Source of the DNA: Isoetes taiwanensis
Taxonomy: Eukaryota; Streptophyta; Lycopodiopsida; Isoetales; Isoetaceae
Assembly: GCA_021234155.1 (NCBI GenBank)
Contig: JAJEKV010000001.1
Location: 27,917,768-27,981,767 of the forward strand
Direction: 5' to 3'
Length of the DNA: 64,000 nucleotides
How positions within the stretch are numbered: position 1 is the first letter of the stretch; the number at the start of each line of letters is the position of its first letter. Both the position numbers and the translations under genes were made by a program. The notes under the pieces are model-generated. The model worked only from the letters and a program-made list of their open reading frames with translations, was not told where the DNA came from and made no database searches. Positions 12,831-24,903 of the stretch are shown here, piece after piece.

Positions 12831-13474
12831 GATGTAGCTAGGTATAGTTAATACATATGGTTAAAACTAGATCGCTTAGGCCCGCCCTTAGTGAATGTAG
12901 TTCTCGCTTTTAGGTTATTATTTGTGTATTAATAAATTTATAAGTGTTGCTATGCATTGTGATCAATCAAGGAGAGAATTGATACTAATGATCATAGTTC
13001 CATGCGTGCATCCGAGCATATCCGCCACACATCTCTTCCATTGCACTACATTGATCTCCATCATCCGGAGTTGCCGACATTGCCTCCACACCAGAACTCA
13101 CTCATACTAACAAGCTTTATCTTCATATGCAGGTGCATCCTTATGTTTATCTCCATCCGTCATCCGGATCAAGAGTTGACCTCATTGCATCGTAAAAGTC
13201 CTCCTCCATTGCCAATAAATTTCCCAAGTCATTGCCATACCACCATCCCGCAGCCTTCTCATAACTAAAGAGATTTATTTTCCATGCAGTTCATCCGAAA
13301 GTAGCATCATATGCACGCTCATAATATCAAATCTATCACCTTCCAATCCATATGTAGGTCATTGAGTTGCCAACCATATTCTCATATTGGCAACCGGGCC
13401 GAGAACAGTCAAGAGTCATCAAACAAATAGTCAAAAGGGGCTGGAAGACCAGCCTTCTCTTTTGTTTGGCATAA

Positions 13475-15948
13475 TGCTCGCCATGCTATGGCAAAGCATG
13501 TAAGAGCCAAGCATATATTAGCACTAATCCTATCGGTTTGGTTCAATTTGCAAGATAATAGGAGAATGCTTCACTAGCATACATTCAAGTTTGAAGAGCA
13601 AAGGAAGGACAATTGACTCAAGTCACTCAAGAGATGCAAAAGGTCAAACAAGCATAGGAATTGTAGAGAAGAGAGAAAGAAGACCCTTGAAGAGCATTCC
13701 ATGGTATGTGATCATTTATGAGCTTGGCATTTTGGCATTCTTTTGATTTCCATCCTCATCCACTCCACCATCCCAAATAGCATTAGACCTTGACTCCTTC
13801 CTCATACACCTCCCAAAGTCAAACTTGACCTTGAAAGTTCTTTCTAGTCAAAATACACCTTCATAAAACACCCACTTGCTCCATCAACCACTAGTTCAAG
13901 AGAGACTTGACTTAGTCATAACTTTGCTTATGAAGTCAACATTCCATGCAACTTGAGCAAAATGTAGAGAGGCTTGCAAAATCCCTAAGGGAGATGCTAA
14001 AATTCAAATATGCCTCAAAGATGCCTCAAAAGATGCTCCACAAAATTTTTGGCTCCCTATGAGCACTAGATGTGCCAAGTCCCCCTACACCTTACTACAC
14101 ACATCACACCCATCACCATTTCATCCTTTTCATCTCAAAATTCATTTCTAAATATCATGGTTGCCACATCACCTTTGACAACTCATCATTCACACACATC
14201 ATCTCCACATCATTCTAAAAATTTTGACTAGAGAGAATTTTCAAATTCAAGTGGGTGACAAGTCATCATTCCCATTGGCCATGTCATTCTACCTAGCCAT
14301 GCCATGTTTTTCAAATGCCACTTCATCCACTCCCCAAATTTTTTCCAAACTCCAAAAAAAAAAGCTCTATGGTGAAAAAAGACCCCGTAATATTATAGGG
14401 CACAAAAAAAAGATTCCCCTAGAAAAAAAAGAATTTTGAGAAAAGGCCTTATTTTAGGCATGGTATATGTGTTCTAGGAATCGTGCCATAGGGTGTGTAA
14501 GGTGCAAAAAATTTTCCTATCTACCCCCCCCCTTAGCCTAATTTCTCTTCCAAGCCAATCCCCCGCTGGAGCATCCCAAGGCAGGGGGGGGAGGTACCGA
14601 ATCCCACGTGGACACTGCACGCAATAATCAGAAGAAATCAAATTTTTGAGCCTTATATACTTTATCTGCCAATTTGAATTGGGCCTGTGGGATATTTCTC
14701 TTCGAACTGCCAGAAACTAAATCTGGAAAATGCCAAGATCCGTTCAGAGCGACCTAACAAACCATTAATTCAGCACCTAAACCTGCCGAATCATTATGTT
14801 TAATGCCATGAATGCTTAGTGCGGGCTAAAAGACAGAGGATTTGAAAGAAATGATGAAGATTTCAACGGAACTGTACATTCTACAAAAGGGGATTTTTCG
14901 CACAGAAGTTTTTCGAGGGCTTGAAGGCAAAAGAAGATTTTTTGGCTTTGAAGAAGGACCGGCTTGACAACCTTGAGCTTGATCCTGACCTCCTATGTTT
15001 ACCTTTGATCCGGATTATTGACTCAATTCTTCGGATCTTTTATGTGCACCTATTTGATCCTGTGCCCAAGACCCTGAGCTTGGGATGTTATATTGTATCT
15101 TCTGAGTGACTGATTCAATTGAAAATCCGACCTTTGCAGCAGTTTGTTTGAGTTACTTTGTGACCTTTTCAAAAAAGCAAAAATTATCATAGGTTTGTTG
15201 TCATAGCGTGAGTGTCTAGTGCCCATACACATTGTTAGCTGTGTTTTGTCTACCTATATCACAAACCCTTAGAAAGTGCAAAAGCCAAATCCCTGCATTG
15301 TAATGGAAAGTTAGCACTGTTAGAACATGAGGTGTTGCACAACAGTTGTGGAATATAGGAGAGCCACTGTTTGAACTTCAATCCTGTCAAACAAAGTATG
15401 TGGAAGTAGACAACATAAGATACACGTGCAGTTGACCCTCACAAAACATTATCTCTCAAGAACATTTTCTTCTTACAGTCTTAGGCTAAGAATTATCAAA
15501 AGAGAAAATTGGATCCTTTCTGGTCAAGAAGAGTAGTTGGCCCCTGTTGTGCAGACAAATCTGAGAGAGATAGAGTTGATAGTCCCAAAAAATTCATCAC
15601 CAATATCGAGTTCCAAACATCAGCTCTCTGTCAGGGATATTGACCAAAAATTGACTGGGTCAGTGACTTGAATCTTGCCCATCTAGCCTACTCTGACCTT
15701 GCTGAGCTTTTGCAGTCTGTGAGTGACAAGTGTTGAGAACATCAAGGAGTGATATCCACACCCATAGCCCCATTGATCACATTCTACAAGAGATTTTGTG
15801 AGGCAGACTTTTTTCTCTTCAGGGAAACACACTTCCAGTGATCTTTTGTGATTCTTTCTGGAATCTTTGCACCCAGAGTGGTTGCCTTAAGCAACCTGGA
15901 GGTTCTAAACCACTGAGGTTGAAGGTTTTGCCAGGATTACCTTCAACA
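13475..15948 (+). repeat. Gypsy-1 right LTR
   Basis: It starts TGCTCGCCATGCTATGGCAA after the same TTTGGCATAA found before the left LTR and ends TTACCTTCAACA. The TATA-like TTATATACTT is at about 14653. The next base begins Gypsy-2 integrase sequence, which fixes the right boundary. Confidence 0.87.
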
Positions 15949-16924
15949 CCCTCCCAAAGATTCTCAAACTTACTGGCTGAATCCTCCCTTGATTTATTCC
16001 ATTTCAGAACTAATTCTCCAGTCTTGAAGGTCCCTTGTATTTTATGAGCAGCTTTGAAAGCAGCCAAATCCTTGGCTTTTTTGAGCAAATTAGCATTCTC
16101 AGCTTCCATTCTATATTCTTCTAAATGCAAAAGGGCATCCAGTCTTTCCTGCAAGGCATACTCAAAAGGCAAACACAACTTATGAGCTAACCTCAGAGAT
16201 GGAAGCTCAAGCTCTACTGGAAGCACAGCTTCAATGCCATAAACCAAGTTAAAAGGGGTATGAGTGGTTGCTGCTTTGATGGTGACTCTATAAGCCCATA
16301 GGGCATCCACTAATTTAACATGCCAATCCTTCTGATTATCATCCACTGTTTTCTGCAAAATACCCTTCAAAACTTTGTTAGTAGCTTCTGCTTGACCATT
16401 ACCTTGGGGATAGTAAGAGGAACTCTTGGTATGTTTGACTTTAAGAATGGTCAATAAATTAGCAATAACTTCATTCACAAAAGGAGTACCTCTATCAGAA
16501 TGTAATTGTAAAGGAATACCAAACCGCACAAATGTACTCATGTAAGAACTTTCTTTGTTGTTGTAAGGGCATTAGCCCATCTCAAAGGAATTGCCTCTCG
16601 CCCATTTGGTAAAATAATCAGAAGCTACAATAATGTGCTGATGTTGCCCCTGCAGAAGAGGGGTTAATAGGACCAATATAATCTAATCCCCAAATTTGGA
16701 AGGGTCCTGAGAAATTATGGGGTTTAGTGCAGTGAATAAGGATCCTCTTGCCAAATATTTGGCACTTGTGGCAAGGTTTTATAGCAAGATAAACAATCTT
16801 TAAATATTGTAGGCCAATAGTATCCCGACTGAGAATTTTCTTGGCGAAATATCTCCAAAAAATGGCCTCCACATATTCCTTCATGCATTTCTTTAATGAT
16901 CAAGGCATTCTTCTTCATTGACAC
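15949..16924 (-). pseudogene. Gypsy-2 integrase, 3' end cut off
   Basis: The frame 16541 to 15949 holds the second half of the core (FGIPLQLHSDRGTPF with the second catalytic Asp, then NGQAEATNK with the catalytic Glu), DALWAYRVTIKAATTHTP, and FENLWEG at the break. Codons past 15949 belong to the Gypsy-1 LTR. Upstream frames (16924-16618) carry the zinc finger (MHEGICGGHF, then CHKCQIF) and WGLDYIGPI with the first catalytic Asp. A frame change near 16560-16620 separates the parts. The three acidic residues themselves are present. Confidence 0.85.
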
Positions 16925-17090
16925 ACCTCAATAATAGTCCATCCCTGTTGACTTTACATAAAACATCATTAATCATTTTGAACTGCCTACACTTTTCTTT
17001 AAATCTCCTTTGCTGGCTTGAGGTCAATCCTGAGGGCATCTCCTTGAATTGTAGAAAATTCTTTATAGATAGCTGCCAATCCTGTTGGCC

Positions 17091-17574
17091 CTACTCATCA
17101 TCATTTGCCTGTAAATAAGCTAAGGCATCCACAAAATCAACAACTTCCACTACATCCTCATGGTCAAAGAAAATATAAGGTAAATAGAGACTGGGACTCT
17201 TTACTTGATGTAACTCTTTTATAGAAATATCAAAGGTTTGTAACTTGCACGCCCACCTTTGAATTTTTGGTTTAGAGGTAGCCTTACCAAATAACAAACC
17301 TGTTGGATTTTGCTTCATATAAACTTGAACTGAACTCTTCAATAATAAATGACCTTGCCTGTCAATGAGAAACATGAGAGCAGCAGCTCTTCTCCCATTC
17401 TGGTGTATTTTTCTTCATTGAACTCCATTGTTTGTTGGCAAAAGCTATGGTGTGCTTGTCCCTGAGAATAGCTAAGCCTATGGCCTTTTTAGTAATAGTA
17501 ATGTAGACCTCAAATGGCTTGGCCAAATCTGGTTTTTTTAGGAGAGTTGCTTCACAAATGGATTTTATAAGCAA
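17091..17574 (-). pseudogene. Gypsy-2 degenerate RNase H (after the RT)
   Basis: Two overlapping frames (17574-17362 and 17375-17091) form the domain that normally starts with a TDAS motif in Ty3/Gypsy elements. Here the segment reads YITITKKAIGLAIL, so the catalytic Asp is replaced, and the later TDH-type Asp is replaced in the VYMKQNP stretch. The fold seems kept while catalysis is probably lost. Such domains can serve as a connection between RT and an active RNase H. A frame change sits near the LEKS-like segment. Confidence 0.75.
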
Positions 17575-17775
17575 CTCAAAAGACTCTTGGCAATCTGATG
17601 ACCATGTGACAGAACATACTTACTCTCATTTGGAAATCCCGCCTATTCTTGTCAACTTAGAAATAGGACTTATAATGTGAGCAAAATTAGGAATATACAT
17701 CCTAAGAAAACTAGTCATGCCAATAAAACTTTTAACCCGCTTCAGGTTTTTTGGGGGCACCAGTTTTTGAGAGCT

Positions 17776-18498
17776 TCAACCTTTTCTTGTGCCACCACCA
17801 GATACCATTGTTGGATACCTCGTGTCCCAAAAGTTGTCCCTTGGATGCAAAAAAATACATTTCTTTGGATTAAGGTTGACTCCAGATTCCCTACACAAAG
17901 AACATATTTTTGCCAACAATTCCAAATGATTAGTAGGGTGAGATCCTAAACAAAGGTCATCCAAATAAACTCTGAATTCTTGAGGAGACATAGACCTAAA
18001 AATAACGTCCATGGCTCTCTGGAAGGTAGCAGGTGCATTCATTAGCCCAAAAGGCATTCTTTTCATTGCATAAGTTCCCCAAGGAGTAATAAAAGAGGTC
18101 TTGGGTTGATCTTCTTTAATACTAATCTGATTGAATCCTGAGAAGCCATCTAAAAATGAATACACCTCTTTACCTGCTACAGCATATAATATTTCTTCTA
18201 AAAAGGGCAAAGGGTAACAATCTTTGATGGTAGCTTTGTTGAGATCTCGATAGTCAATGCAAATTCTTAAAGCACCACTTTTCTTCTCCACAGGAACAAT
18301 ACAAGATACCCATTCTGGATTAATAATTTCAATAATAACACCTGCATCCAACATCTTATCCAATTCATCTTTAATTAGTCCCATTAGTGAAGCATTAATC
18401 CTTCTTAATTTTTGAAAAACAGGTTTACAACCTTCTTTAATCTTAATTTCAAATTGACATACATCGGGTTTGATACCGATAGCTCTCAATAATCCCAA
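17776..18498 (-). pseudogene. Gypsy-2 reverse transcriptase
   Basis: A 240-codon open stretch with the whole RT palm and fingers: FEIKIKEG, LRRINASLMGLI, NPEWVSCIVPVEKK, ICIDYRDLNKATIKDCYPLPF, FSGFNQISI, TPWGTYAMKRMPFGLMNAP and the catalytic YLDDLCLG. It is the best-preserved RT in the window and would supply cDNA synthesis. It overlaps the preceding frame (19366-18449) by about 50 bases, suggesting a frameshift between RNase H and RT in an originally continuous pol. The RT/RNase H boundary downstream is also shifted. Confidence 0.85.
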
Positions 18499-19500
18499 GC
18501 AAATACATCTTTCCTTTCTTCAAAAACACTTGTATGTTCTCTTTGTTTTGATATTCAATCAAATCCCCAACAAACAAGGTTCGAGTCTTACCATTCTTAG
18601 TGATTACAATCTCTTCAGTCTCCTTTTTTTCTGATGCATCAATGGTCAAAATAGGACAGAGTGCTTTTACCTCATTGTCATCAAGATCATCTTCAGGGAT
18701 ATCTCCCTCAGTTAAGTGTGACATGAGAGTCTCCCTACACAAGGCATCAGCTTCAAAATTCTGTTCTCTGGGGATATGAGTGATTTCCCATGAAGCAAAG
18801 CTCGAGAGCACTCCCATTGCTTGATTCTTCGAGAGCTCCATATCTGCATTTTTTGTTTGATAGTCTCCTGAAACTTGTCTGCAGATTAATTGTGAATCAC
18901 CATAAATGTGAATATTGGCCATATTCATAGATTTAGCTTCCTGGAGACTTGCAATCAAGGCTTTATATTCTGCCACATTAGAAGTGACTTGAGGAAAGAT
19001 CCTTCCTACTTTAGCTAAAAGTTTGTGAGAAGAGTCTTTCAAAATAGCAGCAGATGATGCAACATTTAATTTTTTAGAGATACCTCCATCAAACCATAAG
19101 AACCCTGTTGGTCCTTGTATGCTGGGAGGTGCACTTTCCATAATAAGAGGAACCATTTCATATTTTCTTGGTTTTGTATTTTTTACCCTGTAAGATCCCA
19201 AAGGTTCTTCAATTAGCATTTCTTTAATAAAATGTACCTCTTCCTTGGAGTCATAGGAGCCCTCTTGGTTATAAATTGTAGCAGTCTGAGAGCCATTGGA
19301 GATGGTACATCTCCCTTGAGACCAGACTGGCCTGGCATCCACAATGGCTAACCATCTCCTCCCCAAAAGTAAGTCATAAATATCGATTCATCTCCTATAT
19401 CTTCAAAAGCCACCACAATAAAGTTAGCAGCCTACGCTTATGCCTTCTTCAGATAATGTGCACTTTAGTCACCACACCAATAGGAGAAATCTTAGCATTA
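18449..19500 (-). pseudogene. Gypsy-2 protease end and extra RNase H placed before the RT
   Basis: The frame 19366-18449 (305 codons) starts at GRRWLAIVDARPVWSQG, the conserved segment after the protease. It then carries a full RNase H: LWFDGG (Asp), AEYKALIASLQEA (Glu), IYGDSQLICRQ (Asp), HIPREQNFEADAL (last Asp). All four catalytic residues are present. The WFDGG, YGDSQL and EADAL pattern resembles the archaeal-type/plant RNase H (aRNH) known in Tat-lineage elements, where as I recall it lies after the RT. Here it lies before the RT. It should degrade the RNA strand during replication and would compensate for the dead domain behind the RT. Confidence 0.8.
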
Positions 19501-19989
19501 TAAAAAGATTTTAATAACATAGAAGCCTTCTTATCCACTTCAAAACCACACTTCTTCATAATATGATATGGCATAATATTTAGGGAGAACCCCCATCAAG
19601 TAACACATTAGAAAAAGGTATACCCTCCTAAAGCAAATTTGAACATGTGAATGCTCCAAAGGTCTTCTTCATGCCGTGCTAGAATAAGGTCACGCATCGC
19701 AGAAAAATTCACACAAGCATTTAATACCTCATTATTAGTTTGTTGAAGTACCCTTTTCCCAGTAACTAGGTGCAATCTTTAATAAAGTAAAGAGATCCAC
19801 ACTCACCTTGGAATTTTTAAGCAAAACATCAACCTCATCAAAGTCTTGATCTTTCTTACCATATTTTTGCCGAGGGGTGGAGCTATGATCCGAACAGTGA
19901 TTCCATTACAGTGGCACAGCCCCCCGACAAGAGAATGCTTACTTGGTTCAAGATGTACTTGAGCTTCATTCATGCTTCTAGTTTGCACC

Positions 19990-21175
19990 ACCATAACTTC
20001 TTCAGATTTAGGAACTTCAGTAGCTTGAATAAACCTTATAGAGGTGCTTGGTTCAAAGAAATCTCACGGGGAGTTTAGACTCGGTCTTTTCTCTTTTCCT
20101 GTTTAGCAAAATATTCCTTAACAAAGACACCTAGCATCAAGATGGCCAACCTCTTTACAAAAAGAACAAACAGACATTCCTTTCCAAAATGGCCTTTTCT
20201 ATTACATTTGGAGCACACTTGCCAATAGCATATTTCGATGGGTGAGAATTCCTATTGCAATGAATACATTCAGATAAGTTTTACCGCTCTTGCAGCCTTG
20301 AGTTCAACTAATTGTTTAGTTATTTCGCTAAGGCTTCAAGAACCTTGGATAAGTCCGACTTGACCTCGCAACTTGGGAATTGGCTTCCTCCTCTTTGGAT
20401 TTCTTTTTTTTCTTTTTGTATGGCATAAACCGGAATAGAAGGATGATGATCATAATGTGCATCAAGAGCATCGGGTAAAACGGGTCGAGTATGATGAGAA
20501 GCATAATGTTTATCGTGCAAAGTAGAGAGCATCCGGGTCGATCGGTGGTTTTGGCAAAGACTTTGTAAATGGAATCAAACCCTTCAAAGCAGCTTGGATT
20601 TTGAGCAACTTTCTTTGGATATCCGGTCTTCTTTGCGCACCATTGATAAAGGCAAGAACTAAAAACAGAGTTGGGATGGTAACTTGTGCTTTTGACACCG
20701 CTCATGAATGTACTAAACCTCTCCTTGTAATCGATTCACACTTTCTCCCCGCATGTATAGAAAAACCTTGCAGTTCATTAACCAAATCTTGTGGAGCAGC
20801 TAACTTACCAAATCTATCCAGAAACTTCTTGACAAGTTCATCCCATGAAGTGGTACCCATTAACTTCTCATAAGTTAACCAAGCTCCAGCTTCACTCTCA
20901 TCTTTGAAACATTTTTCAAATTCTGAAAGCTTGCATCCTTTCTTGAAACCATAATCCCTGTAATAGTCTTCAAATATTCTCAAAAAGTGGTTAGCACTCA
21001 TGCTGGAATCAAAGGTAGGCAAGGGAACAGGGACATTCAACTCAAACTGGTATGGCATGTTTTGAAGTAAGCTAGTTGAGAAACTTGAAGGCAATGGCCT
21101 TTCTCTGCAATGATCTGATACATCAACATCTTCTAATGGTTCTGTTTCTGCTGGAAATTTTTGCTTTGGAGCCAT
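19990..21175 (-). pseudogene. Gypsy-2 gag
   Basis: The start ATG at 21175 (MAPKQKFPAE) lies about 40 bases inside the LTR end, after the primer site. The gag domain shows MPYQFELNVPVPLPTFD, NHFLRIFEDYYRDYG, KFLDRFGKLAAPQDL and a capsid-like helical region to about 20700. After a frame change, SSRPRIHRKLLKI-like sequence (20690-20510) and a damaged zinc-knuckle region (about 20140-20270) follow. Several one-base indels break it. Confidence 0.75.
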
Positions 21176-21216
21176 GAGTTCTGAGATCCAGGAAGATCTT
21201 GGTAGGACCTCCAAAA

Positions 21217-21786
21217 TGATGGCGGGTTTTCCCACACCCCCATCATTCGACCTCAAAGGCAGAAATCAAGATCATCCGGTGCTGCTAGATTAAAACAAAA
21301 TACTTGACCAGAATTGGAATAAGAATAAGAAAATAATATGGGCCCAAAAATCTTCTTTTATAATCAAGAACTGGCATGGAAATACAATGGAAATCATCCT
21401 CCCATGTCTCTGAACCATGGGAGGCTTCTACACCAGATCATGTGGAGGCTGCCACCCTCCACAAAATCGTGGAGCAGGGAGAGAGGAGGAGCTCGTGCTC
21501 CTCAAAACAGTTATATAATTCTTGCCTCTTCATCTCCACCCTTCAAAATGCACCTCTTGATCTCGCCCTTCCATCCTTGCCTCCTCATCTCAACCCTTGA
21601 AATAACACCTCTTGATCTTGACCTTTGAATATGCACCCCTCCTCAACCATTAACAATATTTTTAAGAGCCTTTATATATTGAGCTCTTTTACAATATCTC
21701 AATTTCTTCACACCCCCCCGCCCCAAAAAATGGTTTTGTTTCACAAATCTTTTTATGTTGACCGGGTGCCAAAAACCCGGTCAACA
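21217..21786 (-). repeat. Gypsy-2 5' LTR
   Basis: On the minus strand it starts TGTTGACCGGGTTTTTGG and ends CGCCATCA right before TTTTGGAGGTCCTACC, the primer-binding site. A TATA-like CAATATATAAAGG (plus 21669-21681) sits in the expected place. Boundaries rest on the TG...CA ends and the primer site, since the partner LTR is missing. Confidence 0.7.
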
Positions 21787-22206
21787 CATCCGGCGGGCTA
21801 CAGTCAGGTCCCAACACTCTTCAACCTACTCTGTAAAGTGTGCACAGGAGGGGCGGATGGAGTGGACAACCCTATGCCATGTTCTCATGCCAACCAAATC
21901 CATTGTCATGATTCTGTCTGCAATGAACTCTGGAGACCCAAGCCGGCAGTCATCCCCTGGAGTCTGAGCCTTGAATAGGAACCCATTTGTACTGTGCTGA
22001 TCTTTGTCTATGCAGATGTTGATGCGCCACCCTTCGAGGTGGATATATGATGACTATGTGTACTGACATGTATGTTTACGCTTCCGCAGCTAGGTAGGCC
22101 CTGAGGGAGACGGGGTAAAATGACCCCTTCATTCTTCCCACTGGAACCCAGTACGGTTACAGTGATATGTGGAGGGCCCTGTATCAGCATGGAGCTGGTA
22201 TAGGGG
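21787..22206 (+). other. left part of a chromovirus-type LTR remnant, split by an insertion
   Basis: No gene is seen. Joined across the element at 22207-25241 (target duplication AGGGG), this runs into 25247-25301, which ends GGGACGTCACA, a typical Ty3/Gypsy chromovirus LTR end, followed by TGGTATCAGAGC. I infer it is part of one older LTR. Its start may have been cut by Gypsy-2. Confidence 0.5.
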
Positions 22207-22544
22207 TGTTAGTTTGAGTTCTTGGCATGCACCCTGCAGCAGCAGTCTATGACTGCCGGATGCGACAAAGCTGCCATGCTCATGATCACGAAACAAGAAC
22301 AAGACAAAGAAATATGTACAAAGAATGAAGGGAACGTGGCCAAATGAGGCTCTTCAATTATGAGATCAAACCTGAATACATCTGAAGAGGCTCCGGTCTA
22401 ATATAGTGTAGACCGCAAATCTGAGCCCTACATCTAGCTAATCTAAGCCATACACTTAAGTTAACCTAAGCATGCCAAGTGTCAGTCTGCCACCACTGAC
22501 ACCTAACATGTGCATGCACAATGTTAACCACTAGGTGGTTAACA
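22207..22544 (-). repeat. LARD 3' LTR
   Basis: 338 bp, differing from 24904-25241 at only about three positions by eye (for example GCGACAAAG versus GCTACAAAG). This is under 1 percent divergence, which suggests a young insertion. The purine tract on its internal side (plus strand CTGCCTTCCCCT at 22545) is the polypurine tract for plus-strand priming. Confidence 0.88.
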
Positions 22545-23034
22545 CTGCCTTCCCCTAAAAGTTTTTTAGCACAAAAACATGTACAGACTTTTATAAGACA
22601 AGTCCGACAATTACAACATGGTGCCAAAAAATTTAGGGGCGAAATGATGGTAAGGGTTGGGTTGTGTCGCCTTAAAAGATCTTCATGAAGGCATTGATGA
22701 CGAAAAAGATCCGAAGGAATGTCGATGCAGAACGTGGATCATAGGAACTGGGGCAAGAAAAACATGAAGACTATCCCCCTTATATCATGGGGAAGTCCAT
22801 TTGACAAACAATGCCCAAAAGTTTACTTAAAAAACAAGTATGATAGGGGGGCTTAAAAAGGTAAGCACCATAAAAACGTGCCCCGTGATCAGCCATAAGG
22901 GAGCGTGAGCGTCCGTGGGCGTCAGCGTCAATGTGGCCCTTGGGCAGCAGCAGCGTGAGCGTGAGAGTAAAAAGCATGAAGAGCATGGCAAACCATGAAG
23001 AAGCATGGGCCTTGAATAACAAAGCATGGGTGGG

Positions 23035-23150
23035 GCTTTTGCGTGGTCAATCTGCGTGGTCAGACAAAAATTACAGAGCGTGGCTTTTGCGTGGTCAATG
23101 TGCGTGGTCAATGGTGGGCAGAAAATACAGCAGAGCGTGGGCTGTGATCG
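23035..23150 (+). repeat. GCGTGGTCAA tandem-type repeats inside the LARD
   Basis: The word TTTTGCGTGGTCAAT followed by TGCGTGGTCA occurs at about 23036 and again about 50 bp downstream, each followed by a CAGAGCGTGG word. No coding role is seen. Confidence 0.5.
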
Positions 23151-24903
23151 TGACTTTTTAGTTAGCGTGGCCGTGGGCGGTTATCAGCCAGTAAAAATAT
23201 TTTGCCCGTGGCGTGGAGCGTGGAAAAGTCCACACGTGAATAGGGCACGGCGTGAAAAGAGGATGACCTCAAAAGTGCAGAAGCAATGTGAGCCACAGCG
23301 CGGCAAAATCTGAGCCGTTTAAGCGGAAAAAACCCTAGTAGATTAGGGTATGTGATGCAGACAGGAAAAGAATGCCAAAAACGGCTGCCGGATTTGCTGG
23401 AATAACATTTTTTCTTGATTCGTCTGGGATGGCGGCTTGATTTGGGACCAACATAGACTAAGGCGGTTCCGGCAGCTTCGGACGTTGCTAAATCTGAATG
23501 CCTGGTCCGGATATGGTGGATTTGGGTCGGCCATGGAGAGGGACTGCCCAGAATGGCTATAACGGAGTGATCTTGCAGGAACAGATGGCGATGGTTGCAT
23601 GGCAGGACCTCGAACCCTGAAATATGGCTTTGCTTCTGCCCTTCATGGCGGTGATCTAACTTGAATGTGAGGGTCATCTGCTGCTATTGCCAGAGTATGG
23701 TGGTGAATGGAGCTGAAATCCTGATATGATGCCGAAATGGAAGCTTCTAGAGATAGGAACTGGCCGGTTTTGCTGTAACTGAGCCATTTTTTTGCCTGAA
23801 TCGGTGTTGTAAACTGGACTGATGTGAATGTGTGCCTTTTTTGTGCAGATGATACGAGCCAGGAGCCTAGAGTAATTCGAGTTGAGGCTTCAAGAATTTG
23901 TATAAATATGCTTGCTTGAATAGTGCTCTACAGCTGTGATATGCGTGAGGCAGATGGATGGGGGCTAGCAGGGATGCTGGCCCTCTTAAAAATTCAATAA
24001 GAAAGACATGATTGCTCTGTGCAGATGCAGACTGATGGAAAATATTGTAGAACTCAATCCTTCTAGAGCCGGAGATGCTGGAATGTTTTCTTTGTACTGA
24101 TAAAATGAAACTTGGATGCAGATACTGATATGCCCTGGATATATGATTTCGAGAAAAAAAAACTCTGATGCCTCCTTTGTTGAATAGGCAGGGACGAGTC
24201 TGGTGCAGATGAACTAAATGAAGAAGCAGATAACGCTCTCTTGAGAAATCTGTCTGATAATTGATTTTGACTCTTGTGTATTGGTAGTCGATAGTCTCTA
24301 GCTCAGGTAATATGAACTTTTGGGCTCAAAGGGGGCTAGCCAAGTGCTGGCCCTCTGCTAAATAATCTGAAAAAGAAATCTTCATGAAAAACGTCAGACT
24401 TGAAGAGGCAGATGAGGTAAACATCCCTGTGGCATCATGTGAATATTTTTGGGTGTGCAGAAGCACGATTTCTGAGATAAAACTGAGAGAAAAACAGAGG
24501 ATAATGAAAAAGATCATGATATTTTGACAATTTTTTAGCAAATAGAAGAGAAAAGAGGATCAAACTGTTGATTTTTCTGAAGATCTTGCAGAGAGGAGTG
24601 CTGTCACCACTCCAGAAATCCTGAAACTGCAAACTGTGCTTGCTGCACTTGAAAAAACAGAGTCTTGAGAACAGATTTACGAAATTAAATTTGAGCAGCT
24701 GGCAGAATCATCAGCTGTGTGGAAAACAAAGGCCTCCAAGCGGATACATAAATCGGCTTGGTTGGGCAAACTAAGGAAACCTAACAAGGGAAGAATAGTA
24801 TACAAGAAGTCTTCAAAACGGGGAAGAATTGGAGCAGCAAGACAACAGCAAACAGCAAGGGAGAAGAAAGTGATCACAAGCGAACCCGGCATAACGGCGC
24901 CAG

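Larger units (their letters stand above)
5023..15948 (+). mobile_element. Gypsy-1, long-LTR Ty3/Gypsy retrotransposon
   Basis: Two direct repeats of about 2.48 kb flank a gag-pol region in the order gag, zinc knuckles, protease, extra RNase H, RT, degenerate RNase H, integrase. LTRs start with TG and end in CTTCAACA. The right end abuts the interrupted integrase of Gypsy-2 (CCCTCCCAAAG follows), so the element entered Gypsy-2. The left LTR is preceded by CATAA and not by CCCTC, so no matching target duplication is visible. Gag-pol is cut by many one- or two-base indels, so this copy is not autonomous as written. Confidence 0.88.
15949..21786 (-). mobile_element. Gypsy-2, truncated Ty3/Gypsy retrotransposon
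   Basis: Reading on the minus strand: a 570-bp 5' LTR, primer site, gag, zinc knuckle, protease, extra RNase H, RT, degenerate RNase H and integrase. It stops inside the integrase C-terminal domain at 15949, where the Gypsy-1 LTR begins. The missing 3' end is not found left of Gypsy-1 in this window. The domain order is that of Gypsy-1 and -3, but the LTR is far shorter and unrelated, so this is a separate family of one lineage. Confidence 0.85.

Noticed and set aside
23162-23677. 171-codon minus-strand frame in the LARD
   Set aside because: Right strand for the element but no gag or pol motif; Ser/His/Pro-rich and probably chance in GC-rich sequence.
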